Source of the DNA: an uncultured Opitutales bacterium
Lineage (GTDB): Bacteria; Verrucomicrobiota; Verrucomicrobiia; Opitutales; Coraliomargaritaceae
Length of the DNA stretch: 64,000 nt
Reading direction: 5' to 3'
NCBI GenBank assembly: GCA_937775295.1
Contig: CALKBZ010000033.1
Coordinates: 1-64,000, forward strand
In this document: positions 55,909 through 64,000 of the stretch, one piece after another
Layout: each line of letters begins with the position of its first letter
Position numbering within the stretch: position 1 is the first letter of the stretch
The notes under the pieces: model-generated
The model's input: the letters and a program-made list of their open reading frames with translations, nothing else
The model's database searches: none
What the model was told of the DNA's origin: nothing
Made by a program: the position numbers and the translations under genes

Positions 55909-57542
55909 GATTGGCTGGCCTCTTTATCAACCCAGCGTTCAATCACAAGCAAGCCCCAAACCCCAAGCGCAATAATCAATAAAGAAGGAAGTGCACAATC
56001 ATAGATGTAGCCCTCTTTGGCATAGCCAAATGCAAAGGTCGCTAAAGTCTCAAAATCACTCGGACGTAAGACTAAAGTAAGCGGCAGTTCCTTCATGATA
56101 TCGATGAAAACCAAAGTGGCACAGGCCAAAATATTCACACGCAACAATGGCCAGTGTATACGAATCAGACTTTGCCAGTTCCCTTGCCCAAGCGTGCGAG
56201 ACGCTTCATGTAAGGTTGAACAAACACCCTGCATACTGGCATTTAATGGCTGATAAGCGACAGTCATAAAACGCACCATGTATGCAAAACTGATGGCGAA
56301 CAAACTACCACTCAGAACCAGCGATATCGATGAGTCGGATAATAGCTGGTCCATGCCGCCTAACAAGACCATCACCCCAACAGCAGTTACCACACTCGGA
56401 ATCGCATAACCAAGTGTTGAAGCCTGCACCAATTTGCAAATGAATGAATGGCTATGGACTCGCACACTAAATGCTAAGAAAAAGGCAATTAAACTGAGCA
56501 AAAGCGCAGTGATGGAAGCCAAAGTCAGGCTAGTGAGTGCTTGTTTGAAAAAAACTGCAAAATTGAGGTCCTCGGTGGCAACGATTGCCCAATAGCCTAA
56601 ACGTAATACTGGGAATACAAATCCAACAATCACCGGTAGCGCACAACAAAGTACCACGCCCCAAGCACTACGCCATTGCAGCCGAACGCGTTGATACGAA
56701 AAGTTCACCTGCGCGCCTTCAACATATCGCAGGCGTTTTCGTTGCCAGACCTCGATGGCTAATATCGCAAATACGATCACCACTACAATCACCGCTAAAC
56801 GCAGGCCCGAGGCGCGATCTCCGAGTCCAAACCAAGTGCGAAAAATACCTTCAGTCAATGTCGGCACTCCAAATAAATTTACCGCGCCGTATTCATTCAC
56901 CACCTCCATGACAATTAGGCTCAGACCAGCAATCAGAGCCGGTCGCGCCATGGGCAAGGCAATCCGTCTGAAAATTGAACCAGGCCGTTTCCCAAGCATT
57001 CGACCAGCCTCAAAATAAACCCCCTGCTGCTTGGAAAAAGCAGAGCGTAACCCTAAATACAAATAAGGATAAAGCACTGAGCTTAGCAATAGGATCAACA
57101 TACCATACCGCACCAAGTGCTCGACCCACTGCGAAGCATCAAATCCCCACACTTGACGAACCTTAATAATTAGCGGGATCGACCATTCTAATACATCAAA
57201 ATAAGTAAATGCGGACGCAAAGGTCGGCACTGCCAGCGGCATGACCAATGCCCACTTCCAAAAACGTCGCGTGGGAAACTCGTACGTGGCCACAAACCAT
57301 GCCGTCGGCAAAGCAAAGAGAATACTGACCAGACTCACGCCTATCACGAGAATCATGGTATTCAGCAGATAGCTAGGTAGCACTGTGCTCACTAAGTGCT
57401 GCCATTCTTCAGTTGGCTGAAAAACTCCTATAAAAACTGCGATCAGAGGGGCAAGTAACAACAGCGCGCACAACACCACCAAACCCGACCACAGATCGAT
57501 TCCCTGCCTTCTCCTACTTTCGGACCGTACAGTTACTCCCAT
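55902..57542 (-). CDS. fbpB: iron(III) ABC transporter permease
   Basis: A 546-residue fused permease with two copies of the binding-protein-dependent transport domain, about twelve helices. The EAA loops are visible as GRMLGKRPGSIFRRIALPMARPAL and TLHEASRTLGQGNWQSLIRIHWP. Fused FbpB-type permeases are typical of iron(III) importers. It overlaps fbpC by 7 bp and fbpA by 10 bp. Confidence 0.93.
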   Translation of the reverse strand: MGVTVRSESRRRQGIDLWSGLVVLCALLLLAPLIAVFIGVFQPTEEWQHLVSTVLPSYLLNTMILVIGVSLVSILFALPTAWFVATYEFPTRRFWKWALVMPLAVPTFASAFTYFDVLEWSIPLIIKVRQVWGFDASQWVEHLVRYGMLILLLSSVLYPYLYLGLRSAFSKQQGVYFEAGRMLGKRPGSIFRRIALPMARPALIAGLSLIVMEVVNEYGAVNLFGVPTLTEGIFRTWFGLGDRASGLRLAVIVVVIVFAILAIEVWQRKRLRYVEGAQVNFSYQRVRLQWRSAWGVVLCCALPVIVGFVFPVLRLGYWAIVATEDLNFAVFFKQALTSLTLASITALLLSLIAFFLAFSVRVHSHSFICKLVQASTLGYAIPSVVTAVGVMVLLGGMDQLLSDSSISLVLSGSLFAISFAYMVRFMTVAYQPLNASMQGVCSTLHEASRTLGQGNWQSLIRIHWPLLRVNILACATLVFIDIMKELPLTLVLRPSDFETLATFAFGYAKEGYIYDCALPSLLIIALGVWGLLVIERWVDKEASQSC

Positions 57543-58543
57543 CCGGCCTGATTGAAACAGCGTATTGCATCTGCATTTAGCTCACCCAATAAAGCCAAGC
57601 TGATTGGATCGGCCTTAAACGTCCCCCACTGCTGTAGTAGAGGCGACCATTCAATACCCGACACGACCGGGTATTCATAGGTAGCGCCGGTGAAGGCGGA
57701 CTGCGCTTCATCCGTCGCTAAATACTCTAGAAATCTCTGCGCTGCTTCGACTTGATCACTCCCGGCAACCACCCCAGCACCACTGACATTCACATGAGTG
57801 CCGCGTGCCGCTTGATTCGGGAAGAAAACCTTCAACTGTGCGGCGACAGCACGGTCTTTCTGATTATCTGAATTTGCCAACAGCCCAAGGTAATAGGTAT
57901 TGACGATTGCTACATCCGCTAAGCCCGCAGCGACCGCACGCATTTGATCACGATCACTCCCTTGTGGTGGACGCGCCATATTTTTACGGACAGCCTTTGC
58001 CCACTGCAACGCTTGCTGATTGCCGTTGGCGTCGATCAGCGAAGATAATAAAGATTGATTATATACATTTGCAGAAGAGCGCACCAGCAGTCGCCCACGC
58101 CAATCAGCAGTGCCAAGGTCTTCATAAGTACTCAGTTCATCCTCACTGACACGGTCCGGAGCATAAACAAGTACACGTGCACGCTGTGTAAAACCAAACC
58201 AATAGCCGTCAGTGTCGCGTAGATTGGCAGGCACGCGCTGCTCCAAGAATGGTGACCGTATAGGCTGCAACACACCTGCCTCGCGCGCCTGATGTAAACG
58301 TCCCGCATCTGAGGTAATCAGAATATCTGCGGGTGTCTTGTCTCCCTCGGCCTTTAAGCGCTCGAGCAAAGCACCCGCTTTACTTTTAACCACTTCAACC
58401 TCAATGCCAGTTTGCTCAGTGAACTTATCAAACAGCAATACATCACTCTCATAATGTCGGTAACTGTAAATCGTCAGTGTATCTGCCAGCGATGCTGAGC
58501 AGAATGAAAATAGACTGAGAGTGTAAAGGAAGAGCGCTTTCAT
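57533..58543 (-). CDS. fbpA: periplasmic iron(III)-binding protein
   Basis: A 336-residue extracellular solute-binding protein with a signal peptide (about 20 residues, cut after SLA). The start of the mature chain, DTLTIYSYRHYESD, is the FbpA pattern. The twin tyrosines that bind iron are Y217 and Y218 in IVNTYYLGLLANS. It would bind ferric ion in the periplasm and hand it to FbpBC. First gene of the operon. Confidence 0.93.
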   Translation of the reverse strand: MKALFLYTLSLFSFCSASLADTLTIYSYRHYESDVLLFDKFTEQTGIEVEVVKSKAGALLERLKAEGDKTPADILITSDAGRLHQAREAGVLQPIRSPFLEQRVPANLRDTDGYWFGFTQRARVLVYAPDRVSEDELSTYEDLGTADWRGRLLVRSSANVYNQSLLSSLIDANGNQQALQWAKAVRKNMARPPQGSDRDQMRAVAAGLADVAIVNTYYLGLLANSDNQKDRAVAAQLKVFFPNQAARGTHVNVSGAGVVAGSDQVEAAQRFLEYLATDEAQSAFTGATYEYPVVSGIEWSPLLQQWGTFKADPISLALLGELNADAIRCFNQAGWE

Positions 58544-58772
58544 GGTAATAGAAAAGAATTAGGTGATGGGCATAGCCCACTGTACGAAAATAACAAGACT
58601 AACAAATAATCACTCAAAAGACTACCCCATTCAGAAGTAAAATAACCCCATAGCAGAAGAAAATTAAGCCACTGACCGCCTAAATCAGCTAGTTTTGCTG
58701 CGTGCTCGGGTAAAAAATGGACCAGTTGTATGATAACATCCGTTACAAAATATCTAACTGATAGGCTTGCCT

Positions 58773-58804
58773 CATAGCAAATCAAACTATGAGATTCTGT
58801 CTCA
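58773..58804. promoter_or_regulatory. candidate operator in the fbpA/DUF3450 divergent region
   Basis: Two nested inverted repeats lie side by side: CATAG (58773) ... CTATG (58787-58791), and TGAGA (58790-58794) TTCTG TCTCA (58800-58804). They lie 19 bp before the DUF3450 start. Iron uptake genes on both sides make a Fur-like or AraC-type site plausible. It does not match the standard 19-bp Fur box closely. Confidence 0.4.
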
Positions 58805-58822
58805 ACTGCAAAAAAGCCTACC

Positions 58823-59593
58823 ATGGACATCCACAAACACATATATATCAACAGCTTTGCGATTCTCAGCCTCGCGACCTCGGTATCTGGCTCTGTCGCC
58901 CTCGAATCCACCCGCACTGTGGTGAAAGAGTGGGTTGCTACAGAAAAAGCGTGCTCAAGTGAAGCCATCCGATGGGAAGAAGCTCAAATCCTGCTGAATG
59001 ACCTCACCCAAGTCACCCAAGCGGAGATCGCGACACTCAATCAATCCCTAGAGAAAATTGAGGCGACGACGACTCGTGCCGAGGCCGTACGTATTGAGCT
59101 AGTCACCGAACAACAAACACTACAGACCGCCCGCCAGCAGATCTCGAAGTTTCTCACCGAAATTGAACCAAAGTTAACCGATTTAAGGCCAGCACTTCCC
59201 GGACCGCTCAACACTAAACTCACCAGCCTGTTTCAACGTATTCCAAATGATTCCAGCAACACAACGCTCGGGATCGCCGAGCGCATGCAAACAATCATTG
59301 GTATTTTAAACACAATTAACAAATTTGACCGCGCCATTGCCGTGCACGAGGAAATTCGTACGCTTGGCGACGGCAGTCAGGGCGAAGTCGAAAGCGTCTA
59401 CGTGGGGCTAGGCGTCGCCTACTACCGCACACGTTCCGGCGACGACGCCGGCTATGGCCAACCGCACACCAGCGGTTGGCAATGGCACTCTCAACCCGAA
59501 CTCTCCACCGCAATTGCCGAAGTCATTGCGATCGCCAACAATAGCACACAAGAAGCACGTTTCATCGCACTTCCGGTCGATCTGCAAAATTAG
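58823..59593 (+). CDS. DUF3450 periplasmic protein of a TonB system
   Basis: A 256-residue exported protein with signal peptide (about 27 residues, ending VSGSVA). The first half is a long coiled coil (LEKIEATTTRAEAVRIELVTEQQ, TLQTARQQISKFL), and the C-terminal domain ends GLGVAYYRTRSGDDAGYG. This is the DUF3450 pattern, a protein regularly found first in TonB-ExbB-ExbD operons of marine bacteria. It may link TonB energy transduction to the outer membrane. First gene of the operon. Confidence 0.88.
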   Translation: MDIHKHIYINSFAILSLATSVSGSVALESTRTVVKEWVATEKACSSEAIRWEEAQILLNDLTQVTQAEIATLNQSLEKIEATTTRAEAVRIELVTEQQTLQTARQQISKFLTEIEPKLTDLRPALPGPLNTKLTSLFQRIPNDSSNTTLGIAERMQTIIGILNTINKFDRAIAVHEEIRTLGDGSQGEVESVYVGLGVAYYRTRSGDDAGYGQPHTSGWQWHSQPELSTAIAEVIAIANNSTQEARFIALPVDLQN

Positions 59594-59598
59594 TCCCT

Positions 59599-60981
59599 GT
59601 GATCTCTTTAAAATCCATACTCTTTCTCGGCTTTAGCTCGCTCGCCCTTGCGACTGCATCTTTCAGCCAAGATATCGCCAGCCTACAGGCAGCTCAGCAG
59701 TCCAAACTCGATGATGCCGTGCGCCGTCTGACTGCACAGCGCCTGCAAATTAATGAGCAACAGATTCCATTGGCTCGTAACCTGCGCAAGCTCGAAGTAG
59801 AAGGCAAAAAACTACGTGAGGCACTCGACGAAGCACGTCGAACAGACGACAGCCGCAGCCTCGACCTAGAAACACTTCGCAACAACGTCGAAGTGCTGCG
59901 ACAAGAATACAACTACATCAGCAGCTCCCTGCTTAATGAATACAATAGCAGCTACCAAAGTAATCTGTCAGTCGGCGAACTGGCCAATTACGGCGAAGAC
60001 ATTCGAGCGCTCAACCTGCTACTCGAAAATCCGGATGCCACTCGTAGTGATCGTCTTGAATCCTCGCTAAGCCTGATCAATGAATCAGTTGATCGCATCC
60101 ATGAGCTGCTCGGCGGCAAGCGTTACGCGGGACAGGCACTGAACTCCGAAGGCCGTTTGACCGATGGGCAATTCCTACAACTCGGGCCACTGCTTTATTT
60201 CAGCGGCGATGAATCAGGAATCATTGAGGAAACCAAAGCACTGCAGGCTCGCATTCATGTAATTAATACAGAGTCATCCACTCAAATCGCCGAGATCTCG
60301 AAAAGCGGCAAGGGCAAACTACCGATGGACCTCAGCCTAGGCAATGCACTGGCGCTACAAAGCACCAAAGACAGCCTGCTGGTACACATACAGAAAGGCG
60401 GCATATGGGCGTATCCAATCATGCTATTTGCATTGGTAGCGACCATAGTCGCGCTATTTAAATTCGTGCAGATTATGACAATTCGCCAACCCGCACCGAA
60501 TACGATCTACGACATTGCCAAATTACTACGTGCAGATAAACAAACTGAGGCCTTACAATTGGCCCAAGCACAACCGCTTCCCGCCCGTGAAATGCTATTA
60601 CAGGCAGTCGAGCATAGCCAGGAGTCCATTGAGCTAGTCGAAGAAGCCATGTATGAGTCGATGCTCAATACACAGCCAAAACTGGAGCGTTATTTAAATA
60701 TTATCGCGGTCACGGCATCGGTCGCCCCACTGCTCGGACTACTCGGCACCGTGACGGGTATCATCAAGACTTTCAACCTGATGCGCGTGTTTGGCGCGGG
60801 CGACCCGAAACCACTTATCTCCGGAATTTCTGAAGCACTCATTACCACCGAACTGGGCCTAGTATTGGCCATCCCCGCACTGATCATCCATGCCCTACTC
60901 ACGCGCAAGGTGTCTGGCGTCATGGCACATATAGAAAAACTCTCGGTCGCACTGCTTAATACCCTGTCTCGAAATAAATAA
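59599..60981 (+). CDS. MotA/TolQ/ExbB-family proton channel with periplasmic coiled coil (TtpC-like)
   Basis: A 460-residue protein whose translation begins at a GTG 5 bp after the DUF3450 stop. It has a signal peptide (ending ATASFSQ), a periplasmic coiled-coil region (residues 40-260), a membrane helix (WAYPIMLFALVATIVALFKF) and then the MotA/TolQ/ExbB proton-channel domain. The characteristic segment is [20 protein letters not shown] and SEALITTELGLVLAIPALI. The enlarged N-terminus is that of TtpC in Vibrio, which partners DUF3450 in TonB systems. Confidence 0.9.
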   Translation: MISLKSILFLGFSSLALATASFSQDIASLQAAQQSKLDDAVRRLTAQRLQINEQQIPLARNLRKLEVEGKKLREALDEARRTDDSRSLDLETLRNNVEVLRQEYNYISSSLLNEYNSSYQSNLSVGELANYGEDIRALNLLLENPDATRSDRLESSLSLINESVDRIHELLGGKRYAGQALNSEGRLTDGQFLQLGPLLYFSGDESGIIEETKALQARIHVINTESSTQIAEISKSGKGKLPMDLSLGNALALQSTKDSLLVHIQKGGIWAYPIMLFALVATIVALFKFVQIMTIRQPAPNTIYDIAKLLRADKQTEALQLAQAQPLPAREMLLQAVEHSQESIELVEEAMYESMLNTQPKLERYLNIIAVTASVAPLLGLLGTVTGIIKTFNLMRVFGAGDPKPLISGISEALITTELGLVLAIPALIIHALLTRKVSGVMAHIEKLSVALLNTLSRNK

Positions 60982-60993
60982 GACCCGCTCACA

Positions 60994-61590
60994 GTGCTCA
61001 ACAACCCTCACAGTCTTTATCTGGAAGCCATACGCGTTTGGACCGCAGGTGGTTGGCTGATGGTACCATTGTTAGGGCTAGCGGTCTTCATGTATTACAC
61101 TGCGCTGGATCTTTACTTACGCCTAAGGATGCACTTTTTACTACGCAGCAAGGTATACCAACTCTCGGATGAGGCACTGAAATCGGAGCTCTCAGATAAA
61201 TTAACTAGATTAAAACGCTTACTGCTGCCGGAAGCGAAATCGACACTTGAAGTGAGGCGTCACTTTAAACAGGTACGTCAGGAATATCTCCCCATCATCA
61301 ATCGCCGTATCCGCTTTCTCGCTATTATTATTACCACAGGACCTCTCGTCGGGCTGCTAGGCACAGTCACTGGCATGCTGGTCACTTTCAACGGTATGGT
61401 CGGCGCGCATGGCACTAAATTTGACAATATGATTGAAGGCATATCGGAGGCCTTAATCACCACCCAGACTGGCCTACTGATCTCAATTCCGGCATTGGTC
61501 GTACTGTCCTTCATTATCCTGCGCCGCAACCAACTCGAACGCTGTATTGCGCGTCTCGAATATTACAACGTGACCCTCGCCTCCAAATGA
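60994..61590 (+). CDS. exbB: ExbB-type proton channel protein
   Basis: A 198-residue MotA/TolQ/ExbB homologue of conventional size with three helices: one near residues 20-40 ([20 protein letters not shown]), one in [20 protein letters not shown] and one in [18 protein letters not shown]. It forms the proton channel with ExbD. Translation starts at a GTG; it overlaps exbD by 4 bp. Confidence 0.92.
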   Translation: MLNNPHSLYLEAIRVWTAGGWLMVPLLGLAVFMYYTALDLYLRLRMHFLLRSKVYQLSDEALKSELSDKLTRLKRLLLPEAKSTLEVRRHFKQVRQEYLPIINRRIRFLAIIITTGPLVGLLGTVTGMLVTFNGMVGAHGTKFDNMIEGISEALITTQTGLLISIPALVVLSFIILRRNQLERCIARLEYYNVTLASK

Positions 61591-61994
61591 AATCACGCCG
61601 ACTCATATTTTCACAATCGCAAAAAGCCGATGAAATCAATGTCTCCCCACTCATTGATATTGTTTTCATTCTGCTCATTTTCTTCATCGTCACCACCGTC
61701 TTTGTCGAGGAGACAGGCGTAGATGTGCAACGCCCAGAAGCCGCCTCAGCCAACGATCTGGAGAAAAACTCGATTTTAATCGCAATCACAGACGAGGGGA
61801 AAATCGTTTACGGCGGCAACGAAATCGGCAGCAACGGTGTGCGTGGCATTGTAAAGCGACTGCTCCTGCGCGAACCAGACATGCCGGTCATCATTCAAGC
61901 CGACAAAGCCGCATCTGTGGATCTGTACACCAAAGTACACGATGAAGCGGCCCTCGCGGGTGCAACCAGTATCCATTTAGCTACCACCCGCTAA
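61587..61994 (+). CDS. exbD: biopolymer transport protein ExbD
   Basis: A 135-residue ExbD/TolR protein with the essential aspartate in the membrane helix, [19 protein letters not shown]. The C-terminal periplasmic domain reads [18 protein letters not shown]. It partners ExbB to energise TonB. Overlaps exbB by 4 bp and tonB by 1 bp. Confidence 0.95.
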   Translation: MKSRRLIFSQSQKADEINVSPLIDIVFILLIFFIVTTVFVEETGVDVQRPEAASANDLEKNSILIAITDEGKIVYGGNEIGSNGVRGIVKRLLLREPDMPVIIQADKAASVDLYTKVHDEAALAGATSIHLATTR

Positions 61995-62659
61995 TGGAAC
62001 AGGCACTGCCAGTCGAGCACAGCAACGCCCGCGCGCCACTCGCGCTACTCGGGGCACTAGTCATGTCACTGCTGGTTTTCCTAGCGATTCCAATCACTCA
62101 GCACTTAGGGAATCCGCCTAGCGATATGATTGAATTTCGAGAAACACTGACGATTACTCCTCCGGCACCCACACTGCTGCCTCCACCCCCCGAGCAAGTT
62201 CAGCCGAGCGAACCAGAGCCGAAGCCCGAATTTAAAAAACAATTACAAGATTTCAGCCTTAATCAGTTGGAGTTGTCCCTTCAGCCAAGCATCAGTGGCG
62301 CATTGAAAATGGGTATTTCGAGCGCAGGCTTTACAAACGAGGTGGATGCCCTCAGCGAGATTCAAAAGCTTTTCACTTTTGCAGATCTACAAAGTGCCCC
62401 GCGTATTATTAACAGCCCAAATATCATCTACCCGCGCGAACTGAAACGCCGCGGTATTATTGAGGGACAGGTACTCGTCAAAATCGAGATCGACATCAAA
62501 GGACGCGCTCGAGTACTGAAAATTATATCTGCCACCGACCCACGCCTCATCTCAGCGGCAAAAGAAGTTATTCGTAAAGCTCGCTTCACACCGCCCAAAG
62601 TGGCTGGTGTCGCACAGAAAGTACACGGCGAATGGCCCATTATACTGCGCGCACCATAA
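61994..62659 (+). CDS. tonB: TonB energy-transducing protein
   Basis: A 221-residue TonB with an N-terminal membrane helix (about residues 16-33), a proline-rich linker (TPPAPTLLPPPPEQV, EPEPKPEFKK) and the C-terminal domain YPRELKRRGIIEGQVLVKIE with ARFTPPKVAGVAQK. It transmits proton-motive energy to outer-membrane receptors. The start overlaps the exbD stop by one base (TAATG). Confidence 0.93.
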   Translation: MEQALPVEHSNARAPLALLGALVMSLLVFLAIPITQHLGNPPSDMIEFRETLTITPPAPTLLPPPPEQVQPSEPEPKPEFKKQLQDFSLNQLELSLQPSISGALKMGISSAGFTNEVDALSEIQKLFTFADLQSAPRIINSPNIIYPRELKRRGIIEGQVLVKIEIDIKGRARVLKIISATDPRLISAAKEVIRKARFTPPKVAGVAQKVHGEWPIILRAP

Positions 62660-62683
62660 TTAAATTTTACATCTATTTTTGTC

Positions 62684-64000
62684 ATGACTCGACACATCCT
62701 TCTTTTCTTACTCCTGCTCTCTGGTATTGCTCACGCATCGCCAAGCTTCGACTTGGTCGACACCAATCCGAATAGCGCCGAGTTCAAACAACGCTTCTAC
62801 GGCAGCTTTGGTATTAACTCCGCGATCGAACCAGTCCTCACGCAAGCTGACCGGCCCCTGTATGAGTCGATTGTGCCCTACCTGCAAAAAAGGCCCGAGA
62901 AAGCAATCGAATTAGCCAAAAAAGGCATCACTAAAAACAGTAATGCCGCGTTCGACTATTTAGTCGGCAGCCTTTACTATGTGCAGGGCAACTACAGTGA
63001 AGCGGCCTCTTACCTAAATGCCGCGCGCAAAAAGTTCCCTGATTTCCGTCGCGCACACCGCAATCTTGCACTGATTTACATCCAACAAGATCGCTACGAA
63101 ACCGCAATCAAGCATCTACTACGCGTGATCGAGCTAGGCGGGGGGGACGGTCAAAGCTACAGTATGCTCGGCTATGCGTACCTCACTGAGGAAAAATACC
63201 AATCCGCCCTCAGCGCCTACCAACTCGCACGCATGTTCCTGCCCGACAGCATGGATGTGCGCCGCGGTGAAGCACAATGCCTACTCATGACTCAACAAAT
63301 CGGTGCGGCCATCGCACTCTTCGACGAACTCATCAGCGAGCAGCCAAACGAACAAGACTACTGGCTATTTCAAGCCAATGGCTACCTCTCAAATAACCAA
63401 GTGCAAGACGCGATCGCTAACCTGGAAATCGCCCATACCATTGCGCCACCAAGTGCATCCAGCCTCAGCCTGCTCGGTGATCTGTATCTCAACCAGGAGA
63501 TGCATGCACTCGCGTTAAACAACTATCAAGCTGCCCTCAAGCAAGACCCAACGACGCGCCCCGAACAGGCACTCAAACCGCTGCGCCGCCTCATGCAAAT
63601 CGGTTTATTTGATGCTGCCCGCACATATCTGAAACTAATCGACAGCAATCTACAGACTGAACTGAATCCCACTCAAGCGACTGAAAAAGCCGTTATTTAT
63701 GCACAACTAATAATTGAAAGTGGCGACCTCAAACAAGGTCTAGATCAATTACAATTAGTACTCAATGAACACCCGCTCAACGGCGCTGCACTGCTGTTGA
63801 TGGCAGACGTACAGCTTGAGCGTGAAGCCTATGAGGAAGCCACTTTTTACTTCGAGCGCGCAACCTCTGTGGCAGAAGTACAGGTCCAGGCTCTAGTGGG
63901 CCTCGCCCGCACCGCAGTCGCGCAGTCCAAGTTCCAAGCGGCACTCAAGCACTTGCAGAAAAGCCAACGCATCCAGCAGCGCCCCGACATCGCACAATTT
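62684..64000 (+). CDS. TPR-repeat exported protein (3' end cut by window edge)
   Basis: Open from ATG 62684 to the end of the window (439 codons). It starts with a signal peptide (TRHILLFLLLLSGIAHA) followed by tetratricopeptide repeats in most of the chain: FDYLVGSLYYVQGNYSEAAS, AHRNLALIYIQQDRYETAI and SMLGYAYLTEEKYQSALSAY are examples. TPR proteins are commonly the last gene of TonB-DUF3450 operons and may serve as scaffolds. Confidence 0.9.
   Translation, partial: MTRHILLFLLLLSGIAHASPSFDLVDTNPNSAEFKQRFYGSFGINSAIEPVLTQADRPLYESIVPYLQKRPEKAIELAKKGITKNSNAAFDYLVGSLYYVQGNYSEAASYLNAARKKFPDFRRAHRNLALIYIQQDRYETAIKHLLRVIELGGGDGQSYSMLGYAYLTEEKYQSALSAYQLARMFLPDSMDVRRGEAQCLLMTQQIGAAIALFDELISEQPNEQDYWLFQANGYLSNNQVQDAIANLEIAHTIAPPSASSLSLLGDLYLNQEMHALALNNYQAALKQDPTTRPEQALKPLRRLMQIGLFDAARTYLKLIDSNLQTELNPTQATEKAVIYAQLIIESGDLKQGLDQLQLVLNEHPLNGAALLLMADVQLEREAYEEATFYFERATSVAEVQVQALVGLARTAVAQSKFQAALKHLQKSQRIQQRPDIAQF

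Noticed and set aside
58540-58968. A 142-codon minus-strand ORF with hydrophobic segments
   Set aside because: It overlaps the start of the DUF3450 gene and the divergent promoter region, and its sequence lacks recognisable motifs.

Overview
The window looks like chromosomal DNA of a Gram-negative member of the Verrucomicrobiota, most likely an Opitutae/Puniceicoccales-type (Coraliomargarita- or Lentimonas-like) bacterium. This is inferred from lipid A synthesis (lpxK), a TonB system, a Minf_1886-type protein (a family largely confined to Verrucomicrobia and Planctomycetes), an exosortase with a PEP-CTERM-type substrate, and a cell-wall cluster headed by mraZ. No sequence search was possible, so the taxon is inference.

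Layout. 1-9.5 kb: partial adenylate-kinase-like gene, lpxK, topoisomerase III, a SerC-type aminotransferase and an AsmA-like envelope protein. 9.6-11.6 kb: ribosomal operon rpsP-trmD-rplS without rimM. 11.7-15.5 kb: small ferredoxin, decayed toxin-like sequence, ymdB-like phosphoesterase, ilvB. 15.7-24 kb: division and cell-wall cluster (read leftward) mraZ-rsmH-ftsL-ftsI-murE-murF-mraY, controlled by a recognisable MraZ operator. 24.5-29.3 kb: M16 peptidase, a pseudogene, a Minf_1886 protein and an exosortase. 29.5-35.1 kb: rightward operon HIT-phoH-pgpH-ybeY-desaturase, followed by a decayed second copy of the ybeY 3' end and a broken trypsin-like PEP-CTERM protein. 36.3-39.7 kb: tig-clpP-clpX. 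40-43.6 kb: small membrane protein, ybgC-like thioesterase, inositol-phosphatase-family enzyme and DEAD-box helicase. 43.8-44.6 kb: tRNA-Ser(CGA) followed by a 139-bp tandem array that repeatedly copies the tRNA 3' end.

45-49.4 kb holds two consecutive amtB-glnB ammonium-sensing pairs. One Amt keeps the canonical first pore histidine; the other has serine there and lies behind a good sigma-54 promoter. 49.6-54.1 kb is a degraded accessory stretch: RND-pump fragment, split GspE-type ATPase, membrane HExxH protein, frameshifted unknown gene and IS3-type OrfA remnant. 54.1-64 kb is an iron/TonB locus: AraC-type regulator, FbpABC-type iron(III) ABC importer, and divergently DUF3450-ExbB-like-ExbB-ExbD-TonB-TPR, which would energise outer-membrane uptake feeding the periplasmic importer.

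The strongest unexplained signals are the tRNA-Ser-derived tandem array, the ybeY relic behind the desaturase, the serine-substituted Amt paralogue with its sigma-54 promoter, the doubly broken PEP-CTERM protease, and inverted-repeat elements in intergenic regions. No CRISPR array, prophage or intact mobile element was seen.
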